From positions 1-8,589 of the forward strand of contig CACZQQ010000145.1 in assembly GCA_902783355.1 (NCBI GenBank): a stretch of 8,589 bases of DNA, read 5' to 3'. Shown here piece after piece: positions 1 to 5,460 of this stretch. The notes under the pieces were generated by a model. The model did no database searches, had not been told where the DNA came from, and saw only the letters and a program-made list of their open reading frames with translations. The DNA is from an uncultured bacterium. Lineage in GTDB: Bacteria; Verrucomicrobiota; Lentisphaeria; Oligosphaerales; Oligosphaeraceae. A program made the translations under genes and the position numbers. The stretch's first letter is position 1. Each line of letters begins with the position of its first letter.

Positions 1-838
1 CTTCTCCTCTGAACTGGCGGATGAGACGCGCCACATGGGCCGCGACGGCCGCAACCGCTGGTTTGTAGTAATTCCCTGGAACTGAAGGAGTTAGATGCAA
101 TTCCGCCTCCTTGACGGCGGCGATGTACGTCTTGTCGATCTCCGTGCAGATGTTGATCTTGGCGATGCCCAGCGCGATGGCCCTGGCCAATTGGTCGGGC
201 GGCGTGCCGCTGCCGCCGTGCAGCACGAGCGGCACCGACACGCGAGAGGCGATCTCCTGAAGGCGCGACAGGCGCAGCTCCGGCTTGCCGCGGTAGTCGC
301 CGTGGACCGTGCCGATGGCGACCGCCAGGCAGTCCACGCCGCTCTCCGCGACGAAACGCGCCGCCTCGTCGGGCACCGTCAGCGCGGATTCGGCGGCCAC
401 GCCGCCCTCCGCCGCGCCGCCCACATGCCCCAGCTCGGCCTCCACGGAGACATCCTGCGCATGGGCCAGGCGGCATGTCTCGCGCGCCAGATCGCAGTTC
501 TCGCGATAGGGCAGCGTGGAGGCGTCCAGCATGACGGAGGTGAAGCCGGCCGCGAGGCATTCGCGGACATGCTCGATGGTGGAGCCGTGGTCCAGATGGA
601 GCGCCGCCGTGACATTGTACTTATGTACGTACGTGTCCACGATGGCCTTGAGGACGTCGGGGCCGCCCATGAGGCCGTATTCGGCGGGACTCGCCTGGAA
701 GATGACGGGGCATCCCGTCTCGGCGGCCGCCCGCGCGATGCCGTGGATGTTGTCGCTGTTCCAGCACTCGAAGGCGCCGACGGCATAGCCTTTGGCGCGC
801 GCCTCCGCCAGAAGGGTGTCCATCCGTGTCAGCGGCAT
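1..838 (-). CDS. Class II ketose-bisphosphate aldolase (FbaA/GatY/KbaY family), C-terminus cut by window edge
   Basis: This zinc-dependent cytosolic aldolase would cleave or form a ketose bisphosphate (fructose-1,6- or tagatose-1,6-bisphosphate type), giving dihydroxyacetone phosphate and an aldehyde phosphate. The 279 codons in the window show the family signature in order: HLDHGST with catalytic D83 and zinc ligand H84, AELGHVGG with E135, AIGTVHG with zinc ligand H179, LVLHGGSG with zinc ligand H207, and the phosphate-binding KINICTEI near 228-234. Members are about 280-310 residues, so only a few codons should be missing. The ATG at 838 follows a strong Shine-Dalgarno run (GGGGAGGG, 6 nt spacing) that begins right behind the iorB stop codon, implying coupled translation. 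Several family positions differ from the usual FBP aldolase wording: AFECWN near the N-terminus, LDAST where LDGS/IDGS is common, and ICTEI for V-N/A-TEL or NTD. The true substrate is therefore uncertain. Aldolase family assignment is near certain; the specific gene symbol is not. Confidence 0.93.
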   Translation of the reverse strand, partial: MPLTRMDTLLAEARAKGYAVGAFECWNSDNIHGIARAAAETGCPVIFQASPAEYGLMGGPDVLKAIVDTYVHKYNVTAALHLDHGSTIEHVRECLAAGFTSVMLDASTLPYRENCDLARETCRLAHAQDVSVEAELGHVGGAAEGGVAAESALTVPDEAARFVAESGVDCLAVAIGTVHGDYRGKPELRLSRLQEIASRVSVPLVLHGGSGTPPDQLARAIALGIAKINICTEIDKTYIAAVKEAELHLTPSVPGNYYKPAVAAVAAHVARLIRQFRGE

Positions 839-844
839 GATGCG

Positions 845-851
845 CCCTCCC
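845..851 (-). promoter_or_regulatory. Ribosome binding site of the aldolase gene
   Basis: On the minus strand the purine run GGGGAGG lies directly after the iorB TAG stop and 6 nt before the ATG at 838. It fixes the aldolase start and suggests that ribosomes finishing iorB reinitiate here. Confidence 0.75.
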
Positions 852-1421
852 CTATTTGGCCTCGCGGCCGGCCTGGAAGGCCTGCAGGTTCAGCTGGACG
901 ACCGCGTCGCCCTTCTTGGCGAAGCGCGCGGCCACCGCGTCGCGGAAGAGCTGCGGATCCAGCGGGATGTGGTTGGAGATGGCGCCCAAAAGGACGATGT
1001 TGACGGAGCGCGCGTTGCCGAGCCCCTTGGCGATGGCGTCTCCGTCGAAGAGCAGATGGCGCGGCAGCGCGCGGATCTGCGCCAGAAGCGCCTCCAGATC
1101 CGGATAGTTCGGAATGTTGACGACAGGCGTCGCGTTGACAATCATCACGCCGTTGGGCGAGAGGCTGCGGATGTAGCGCATGGCCTCCATGGGCTCCATG
1201 GCAAGCACGATGTCGGCGGCGCCGTCCGTAATCTGGTCGGCGTCGATGGGTTCGGAGGAGAGGCGCAGGTGGGAGAAGACGGAGCCGCCGCGCTGCGACA
1301 TGCCGTGGATTTCGGACTGCTTCACATGGAGGCCCTGCTCCACGGCGACCTTGCCGATGATGGCGGCGATGGTCAGGATGCCCTGGCCGCCGACGCCCGC
1401 TAGAACGATGTCACATTTCAT
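852..1421 (-). CDS. iorB: Indolepyruvate:ferredoxin oxidoreductase, beta (gamma-domain) subunit
   Basis: IorB is the small subunit of the enzyme that oxidatively decarboxylates aryl pyruvates (indolepyruvate, phenylpyruvate, hydroxyphenylpyruvate, made by transamination of aromatic amino acids) to aryl-acetyl-CoA, passing electrons to ferredoxin. It acts in the cytosol of anaerobes. The 189-residue protein is full length for the family. It opens with the nucleotide/CoA-fold glycine loop AGVGGQGIL (residues 8-16), followed by the very characteristic SEIHGMSQRGG (36-46) shared with the gamma domains of 2-oxoacid oxidoreductases, then the DIVLAMEPMEA stretch (70-80). The gene starts 27 nt after the iorA stop with only a weak purine-rich GCGAGA upstream, so it probably depends partly on coupling to iorA. 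It ends with TAG, 13 nt before the aldolase ATG. Identification is firm from motif and from the iorA neighbour. Confidence 0.95.
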   Translation of the reverse strand: MKCDIVLAGVGGQGILTIAAIIGKVAVEQGLHVKQSEIHGMSQRGGSVFSHLRLSSEPIDADQITDGAADIVLAMEPMEAMRYIRSLSPNGVMIVNATPVVNIPNYPDLEALLAQIRALPRHLLFDGDAIAKGLGNARSVNIVLLGAISNHIPLDPQLFRDAVAARFAKKGDAVVQLNLQAFQAGREAK

Positions 1422-1448
1422 GGGTGTATCTCGCTTTTGTGGAAGTTG

Positions 1449-3038
1449 TTAAGCACGCTTGCGGCGGAGGGTCTGGATGCACTCGCGGCGGGCGACGACG
1501 ACCGACGGCCCCGCGTACTCGACCTCCTCGCGGATGATCTTGACGTTCTCGTCGTGCCTGTTGGGCAGCGGCGTGATGACGCGGATGTGTTCAGGCGCGA
1601 CGCCGAGCCCCTTGCAGATCTCCTCCACGCGGCCGCCGCCGATGGAGGCCTGGCCGCCCGTCATGCCGGTCGTCAGGTTGTCGAGAATGACCACGGTGAC
1701 AGGCTTCTTCTCCCACACGACGTCCAGCAGGCCGGTCATGCCCGAATGCGTGAAGGTGGAATCGCCGATGACCGCCACGGGATACTTCAGGCCGGCGTCC
1801 GCCGCGCCCTTGGCCAGCGTGACGGAGGCGCCCATGTCCACGCAGGAGGAGATGGCGTTGTAGGGCGGCAGCGCGCCCAGCGTGTAGCAGCCGATGTCGC
1901 CGAAGACCTTCGCGTCGCCGCCCAGGTCGGCCAGCGCCGCGTTGAGGGCCTTGTAGGTGTCCACGTGGGGGCATCCGTCGCAGAGGCGCGGCGGCCGCGG
2001 CCTGACGCAGTCGGAGGCGGCGGGCAGTTCGGCGACCTCAAGATGGCAGGCAAGCTGGACGAGGCGCGTGTTGAGCTCGCCGCAGCGCGGCAGGGCGCCG
2101 TCCAGGCGGCCGTGGATGCGCGCGTTGCCCAGCGGCCCCTTGAGGAGGCCTTCGACGAAGGGCATGCCCTCCTCCACGACCAGAATCTCCTTGCATTCGT
2201 CCATGAGGCGGCGGATCTTCTCCACAGGCATGGGATACTGCGAAATCTTCAGGAGGGGATGGGGGCAGAGGCCGCCGAAGGCCTCGCGGACGTAGTTGTA
2301 GGCCAGCCCCGTGGCGATGATGCCCAGCGACTTGTCGGCGCCGTCAAAGTAGGTGTTGAAGGGGGAGTCCTCGCTGGCCTTCAGGAAGGCGCCCTGCTTG
2401 TCGCAGAGTTTCGCGTAATTGCGTATCGCATTGGCGGGCAACAGGATATAATTACGCGGATCAGGCGCGGGATTGACGGCGTTCTCGGCGCGGCTCTCGT
2501 CGGCGATGCGCGTGTCGGCGCGGGAGTGGGATAGGCGCGTCGTCAGGCGGATCAGCACGGGCGTGCCCAGCTCCTCCGAGAGGCGGAAGGCATGCGCGGG
2601 CATCTCGTAGGCCTCCTGCTGGCTGGAGGGCTCCATCGCGGGAATCATCGCGAAGTTGGCGTAGAAGCGGGAGTCCTGCTCGTTCTGGGAGGAGTGCATG
2701 GAGGGGTCGTCGGCGACGGCGACCAGAAGGCCGCCGTTGGCGCCCGTGATGGCGGAGTTCATGAAGCCGTCCGCGCAGGCGTTGAGGCCGACATGCTTCA
2801 TGCAGACGATGGCGCGGCGCCCCATGAAGCTGACGCCGATGGCCTCCTCCATGGCCGCCTTCTCGTTGGCCGACCATTCGCGGTGGAGGCCGCGGGAGGC
2901 CGCCTCGGGCGAGCCCTGGAAGTACTCCATGATTTCCGTGGAGGGCGTGCCCGGATAGGCATAGCAACCGGAGACGCCAGCGTCGATGGCGCCTTGCGCA
3001 AACGCCTCGTCGCCTAGAAGAAGAACTGATTTCGACAT
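1449..3038 (-). CDS. iorA: Indolepyruvate:ferredoxin oxidoreductase, alpha subunit, short form without C-terminal ferredoxin domain
   Basis: IorA carries thiamine diphosphate and does the decarboxylation in the IorAB enzyme. The 529 residues show a pyrimidine-binding domain at the N-terminus (GCYAYPGTPSTEI at 24-36; a KHVGLNACAD loop at 81-90; SMHSSQNEQDSR at 113-124), a middle domain, then CDGCPH (353-358), GDIGCYTLG (380-388) and the thiamine-diphosphate/Mg site beginning GDSTFTHSG (425-433) and continuing to LDN (452-454) and MTGG (459-462). The protein stops about ten residues after the ARREC element (516-520). Classical archaeal IorA, about 650 residues, continues here into a two-cluster [4Fe-4S] ferredoxin domain; no CxxCxxC motif follows in this gene, and only 27 nt separate it from iorB. 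Start ATG at 3038 has AAGGA 8 nt upstream. The gene lies 48 nt after recR with no obvious promoter between, so it may be cotranscribed with dnaX-recR. Confidence 0.95.
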   Translation of the reverse strand: MSKSVLLLGDEAFAQGAIDAGVSGCYAYPGTPSTEIMEYFQGSPEAASRGLHREWSANEKAAMEEAIGVSFMGRRAIVCMKHVGLNACADGFMNSAITGANGGLLVAVADDPSMHSSQNEQDSRFYANFAMIPAMEPSSQQEAYEMPAHAFRLSEELGTPVLIRLTTRLSHSRADTRIADESRAENAVNPAPDPRNYILLPANAIRNYAKLCDKQGAFLKASEDSPFNTYFDGADKSLGIIATGLAYNYVREAFGGLCPHPLLKISQYPMPVEKIRRLMDECKEILVVEEGMPFVEGLLKGPLGNARIHGRLDGALPRCGELNTRLVQLACHLEVAELPAASDCVRPRPPRLCDGCPHVDTYKALNAALADLGGDAKVFGDIGCYTLGALPPYNAISSCVDMGASVTLAKGAADAGLKYPVAVIGDSTFTHSGMTGLLDVVWEKKPVTVVILDNLTTGMTGGQASIGGGRVEEICKGLGVAPEHIRVITPLPNRHDENVKIIREEVEYAGPSVVVARRECIQTLRRKRA

Positions 3039-3046
3039 GACGGTTT

Positions 3047-3051
3047 TCCTT
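3047..3051 (-). promoter_or_regulatory. Ribosome binding site of iorA
   Basis: AAGGA on the minus strand, 8 nt before the iorA ATG, within the 48-nt gap after recR. It supports the chosen start. I see no convincing -35/-10 pair or terminator hairpin in that gap. Confidence 0.65.
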
Positions 3052-3086
3052 AAGAACGGTGTACAGTTAGGTATGAGGGGAAAGGA

Positions 3087-3689
3087 CTACAGGGGCTGCC
3101 GGCCCGAGAGGGCGCGGCCGATGGTGGGGGCGTCGGCATAGCCGAGGCTGCTGCCGACGGCAATGCCGGAGGCCAGGCGCGTAAGCCTGACGCCCGTGGG
3201 ACGCAGGAGGTCGGCGATGTAGTGGGCGGTCGCCTCGCCCTCCACGTCCATGCCTGTGGCCAGGATGAGTTCGGCGAAGCCGCCTGCCGCCAGGCGCTCC
3301 TGCAGGCGCCGTATGCTCAGCTCGTCCGGCCCGACGCCTGAAAGGGGCGAGATGCGGCCGCCGAGGACATGGTAGAGGCCGTTGTAGCTGCCTGAATCCT
3401 CAAAGGACTGGATCTGGACAGCCTGCTCCACAACGCACAGCTGGTCGCGGCGGCGCGTCGGCGACGCGCAGACCGCGCACAGGTCGCCGTCCGTCAGATT
3501 GCCGCATTCCGTGCATTTGTGGACGCGCTCATGCAGATGCGAAAGCTCTCCAGCGAAATCCGCCAGCTCCGCATCGGTCCACTTCAAAAAGGCGAGCGCA
3601 CTCCGCAAGGCGCTGCGCTTGCCGACACCCGGCAGACGCCCCAGATGCTGCGCAATCCGTTCAAGCGATTGAGGAAGAGGGACTTGCAT
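3087..3689 (-). CDS. recR: Recombination mediator protein RecR
   Basis: RecR works with RecO (and RecF) to load RecA onto SSB-coated single-stranded DNA at gaps. The 200 residues match the usual 198-201. The N-terminal helix-hairpin-helix is visible as LGRLPGVGKRSALR (16-29). A four-cysteine zinc finger follows (C59, C62, C71, C74), then a Toprim domain from about 82 to 175 with CVVE (85-88), the GLYHVLGG loop (104-111) and DVEGEATAHYI (148-158). The C-terminal segment reads ASGIAVGSSLGYAD (173-186), where many RecR proteins have an acidic pair in VG(G/D)(E/D)LEY; this is a mild variant. The start ATG is only 5 nt beyond the dnaX stop and has no recognisable Shine-Dalgarno sequence, so translation is probably coupled to dnaX. 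The usual ybaB gene between dnaX and recR is missing. Confidence 0.97.
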   Translation of the reverse strand: MQVPLPQSLERIAQHLGRLPGVGKRSALRSALAFLKWTDAELADFAGELSHLHERVHKCTECGNLTDGDLCAVCASPTRRRDQLCVVEQAVQIQSFEDSGSYNGLYHVLGGRISPLSGVGPDELSIRRLQERLAAGGFAELILATGMDVEGEATAHYIADLLRPTGVRLTRLASGIAVGSSLGYADAPTIGRALSGRQPL

Positions 3690-3694
3690 TGCAA

Positions 3695-5269
3695 TCAGGA
3701 CAATTTGATGCGCGCGTCAAAGGGCTCCGCATTGAACTGACGGCGGATGTTCTGCGCCGCCTCCGACTTGCACATCTCGGCAAACTCCTCCTGAGACGCC
3801 TTGCGGTACTGGCTGCCGCCCGCCGGAGCAACCGGAGCAACCGGAGCAACCGGAGTTTCCGGAGCAACCGGAGTTTCCGGAGCAACCGGAGCCGCCGGAG
3901 CTTCCGGAGTTTCCGGATTTTCCGGAGCTTCCGGAGCTTCCGGAGCTTCCGGAGCTTCCGGATTTTCCGGATTTTCCGGATTTTCCGGAGCAACCGGAGC
4001 TTCCGGAGCCGCCGGAGCAACCGGGGCCGCCGCTTCGGCGCGCGACACATTTTGCGGCGGCAGCTCCTTTGCGGGCAGCACGGGCGTAGCCGCCATCTGG
4101 AGCTGTTCCTTCGGAATCAAGCCGCTGACAGCGTTGATGTGGGTGAGCACATCGTCGAGCGTGGCGCTATGGACTTCCGTGACCACCTGCGTGATAACGA
4201 CCTCCAGCGCGATGCGCTTGTTCATCGCGCCGGCGAACATTCTTTCAGACGCAACTAGTTGCGCCAGAACACGTTGCAGAAGCCTTCTCGGAATCTTGGC
4301 GGCGGTGGCGCTCATCTCGGCCAGCTGGTCCTGGCTGACTTCCAGGAAGCGCTCCGCGTCCTTGCAGATGCCCGCGAGCATGAGGTTGCGGATGTATTCG
4401 ACAAGGTCTTCAAAGAGGCGTTCGAGGTTGCGGCCGGCCTCGGCGACGCGGATGACGACATCGAGCGCGCGCGGCAGGTCGTTGGTGAAGATGCCGGCGG
4501 CCAGTTCGTAGAGTTCGGAGGCGGAGGCCAGGCCGAAGACATCGACGACATCCTTTTCGCGGATGGTGTCGGCCTCGCTCATGCCGCCGCAGAAGGCGAT
4601 GATCTGGTCGAAGATGGACTGCGCGTCGCGCATGCCGCCGTCCGCCGCGCGGGCGATGGCGGTCAGCGCCTTCTCCTCCACGAAGATGTGCTCCGCGTCG
4701 GCGATCTGGCGGAGGCGTCCGACGATGAGGGGGACGGGGATGCGGCGCAGGTCGAAGCGCTGGCAGCGGGAGATGATGGTGGGGAGGACCTTGTGGGGCT
4801 CCGTGGTGGCGAAGAGGAACTTGACGTGGGGCGGCGGCTCCTCAAGGGTCTTGAGCAGCGCGTTCCAGGCGCTGGAGGTCAGCATGTGGACCTCGTCGAT
4901 GATGAATATCTTGTATTTGCTCTTGGCGGCGTACTGGACCTGCTCGCGGATGTCGCGCATGTCCTCCACCTTGTTGTGGCTGGCGCCGTCGATCTCGATG
5001 ACGTCCATGGAGCGGCCGGCGGTGATCTCCTGGCAGCTCTCGCACTGGCAGCAGGGCTCGCCGTCCTTGTTGTTGGGGCAGTTGAGCGCCTTGGCGAAGA
5101 TGCGCGCGGAGGTCGTCTTGCCGATTCCGCGCGATCCCACGAAGAGGTAGGCCTGGCCGATGCGGTTGTTCAGGATGGCGTTCTTCAGCGTGCGGGCGAT
5201 ATGCTCCTGCCCCACGACCTCCGCAAAGGTCTGCGGGCGCCATTTGCGTGCCAATACCTGATAGGCCAT
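3695..5269 (-). CDS. dnaX: DNA polymerase III subunit gamma/tau (clamp loader ATPase)
   Basis: DnaX is the AAA+ motor of the clamp loader that opens the sliding clamp onto primed DNA. The 524-residue protein begins [15 protein letters not shown]. It shows Walker A (GSRGIGKTT, 45-53), a zinc module (C64, C73, C76, C79), Walker B ([10 protein letters not shown], 121-130), sensor 1 (LFATTEPHK, 152-160), the SRC arginine finger (S167-R168-C169) and sensor 2 (GGMRDAQS, 211-218). Clamp-loader domain III follows to about residue 370. Residues 413-483 are a low-complexity Pro/Ala/Glu/Asn/Val linker built of x-x-Pro triplets, ending in a conserved-looking charged tail (487-524). I chose ATG 5269 because AAGGAGG sits 4 nt upstream; an in-frame ATG at 5311 would start inside the SRP RNA terminator. 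I see no A-rich slippery sequence of the kind that makes the short gamma form in E. coli or Thermus, so probably only a tau-like product is made. Confidence 0.97.
   Translation of the reverse strand: MAYQVLARKWRPQTFAEVVGQEHIARTLKNAILNNRIGQAYLFVGSRGIGKTTSARIFAKALNCPNNKDGEPCCQCESCQEITAGRSMDVIEIDGASHNKVEDMRDIREQVQYAAKSKYKIFIIDEVHMLTSSAWNALLKTLEEPPPHVKFLFATTEPHKVLPTIISRCQRFDLRRIPVPLIVGRLRQIADAEHIFVEEKALTAIARAADGGMRDAQSIFDQIIAFCGGMSEADTIREKDVVDVFGLASASELYELAAGIFTNDLPRALDVVIRVAEAGRNLERLFEDLVEYIRNLMLAGICKDAERFLEVSQDQLAEMSATAAKIPRRLLQRVLAQLVASERMFAGAMNKRIALEVVITQVVTEVHSATLDDVLTHINAVSGLIPKEQLQMAATPVLPAKELPPQNVSRAEAAAPVAPAAPEAPVAPENPENPENPEAPEAPEAPEAPENPETPEAPAAPVAPETPVAPETPVAPVAPVAPAGGSQYRKASQEEFAEMCKSEAAQNIRRQFNAEPFDARIKLS
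3823..4029 (-). repeat. 23-copy 9-bp tandem repeat inside dnaX
   Basis: Twenty-three consecutive 9-bp units read on the plus strand as CCGGAGCAA, CCGGAGCTT, CCGGAGTTT, CCGGATTTT, CCGGAGCCG or CCGGGGCCG. The first five bases are almost invariant and the last four vary among a few states. In the dnaX frame each unit gives one tripeptide ending in proline (VAP, EAP, ETP, ENP, AAP). Identical units cluster in runs (four consecutive CTT types, three consecutive TTTT types), which suggests growth by slippage or unequal exchange. Because the unit is a multiple of three, copy change would lengthen or shorten the linker without breaking the frame. Confidence 0.95.
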
Positions 5270-5273
5270 TGTG

Positions 5274-5280
5274 CCTCCTT
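5274..5280 (-). promoter_or_regulatory. Ribosome binding site that decides the dnaX start
   Basis: A full AAGGAGG lies 4 nt before the ATG at 5269 on the minus strand. It favours MAYQ as the DnaX N-terminus over the longer in-frame ATG at 5311. Confidence 0.85.
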
Positions 5281-5292
5281 CATCCTTATCAT

Positions 5293-5305
5293 CAATTATT
5301 AATTG
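5293..5305. other. 13-nt AT-rich palindrome between SRP RNA terminator and dnaX
   Basis: CAATTA-T-TAATTG is a perfect inverted repeat around a central base, in a markedly AT-rich patch of an otherwise GC-rich window. It lies just after the T-run of the SRP RNA terminator and about 12 nt before the dnaX ribosome binding site. It could be part of a dnaX promoter or an operator. No good -35/-10 pair is visible, and a palindrome of this size in AT-rich DNA may be chance. Confidence 0.3.
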
Positions 5306-5309
5306 CAAC

Positions 5310-5328
5310 AAAAAAGGCCACGCCGCGG
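5310..5328 (-). terminator. Intrinsic terminator formed by the SRP RNA closing stem
   Basis: The 3' arm of the SRP RNA terminal helix (CCGCGGCGTGGCC, 5328-5316) pairs over 13 consecutive positions, with two G-U pairs, with GGTCACGTCGCGG at 5436-5424, and is followed at once by six T residues (5315-5310). The long-range stem plus T-run has the form of a Rho-independent terminator that also defines the RNA 3' end. dnaX, 41 nt further on, would then need its own promoter or read-through. Confidence 0.75.
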
Positions 5329-5436
5329 AGACCGGAATGACTGGCGCCCAAGTTGCTTGCTTAGGGCTGCTTGGTTCCCCATCTGACCCGGTTCACAATC
5401 ACCTTGCCGCCAGGTTCCAGAGACCGCGACGTGACC
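5316..5436 (-). ncRNA. ffs: Signal recognition particle RNA, small bacterial (4.5S) type
   Basis: This is the RNA scaffold of the signal recognition particle, which binds Ffh and directs nascent membrane and secreted proteins to the membrane. The universal domain IV core is clear on the minus strand at about 5391-5364: GGGTCAG, then ATGG-GGAA-CCAA (GGAA tetraloop), then GCAGCCC, matching the E. coli order GGTCAG ... GGAA ... GCAGCC with the apical pairs exchanged. The flanks fold as one long hairpin: CTGGCG (5413-5408) pairs with CGCCAG (5346-5341), CAAG with CTTG further in, and the ends close by a 13-bp helix (5436-5424 with 5328-5316). The 121-nt length and lack of an Alu domain fit the 4.5S class. 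Position just upstream of dnaX-recR is a known arrangement, for example scr-dnaX in Bacillus. The ends are inferred from the helix; the identity is secure. Confidence 0.95.
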
Positions 5437-5443
5437 AGCGCTT

Positions 5444-5449
5444 AATATA
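5444..5449 (-). promoter_or_regulatory. Probable -10 element of the SRP RNA promoter
   Basis: TATATT on the minus strand ends 7 nt before the predicted first base of the SRP RNA (5436), the expected distance for a sigma-70-type -10 box. It stands in an AT-rich patch with an A6 run just upstream. The -35 is poor: TTGCCT lies 20 nt upstream, inside the last codons of the preceding gene, which is longer than the ideal 17. An independent promoter is expected for a stable RNA. Confidence 0.55.
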
Positions 5450-5460
5450 TCCGCTTTTTT

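Noticed and set aside
95..1003. Plus-strand open frame of 302 codons at the left edge
   Set aside because: It is antisense to the aldolase, whose metal ligands and catalytic motifs are all intact on the minus strand.
1437..2534. Plus-strand open frame of 365 codons opposite iorA
   Set aside because: Its composition (Ala/Gly/Asp/Val/Arg) is typical of the antisense of a high-GC gene, and the opposite strand encodes an unmistakable IorA.
3823..4029. Programmed frameshift making a short gamma form of DnaX
   Set aside because: The only A-runs are four A in GAA-AAT codons; there is no X-XXY-YYZ slippery heptamer and no long A-tract.
3823..4029. CRISPR array or intergenic repeat
   Set aside because: The units are only 9 bp with no spacers and lie in frame within a coding region.
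3801..4511. Plus-strand reading frame of 236 codons with collagen-like Gly-X-Y repeats
   Set aside because: It is the antisense of the dnaX 9-bp repeat: CCGGAG units read as Gly-Ala/Ser-Thr/Gly on the other strand. The rest of the frame lies antisense to conserved DnaX sequence and has no ribosome binding site.
4259..5302. Plus-strand open frame of 347 codons opposite dnaX
   Set aside because: It is antisense to the conserved AAA+ domains of DnaX and runs into the SRP RNA terminator region; no motif or start signal supports it.
5270..5311. Longer DnaX N-terminus starting at the ATG at 5311
   Set aside because: The 14 extra residues are encoded by the SRP terminator tail and AT-rich spacer, whereas the ATG at 5269 has a full AAGGAGG and begins with the conserved [12 protein letters not shown].
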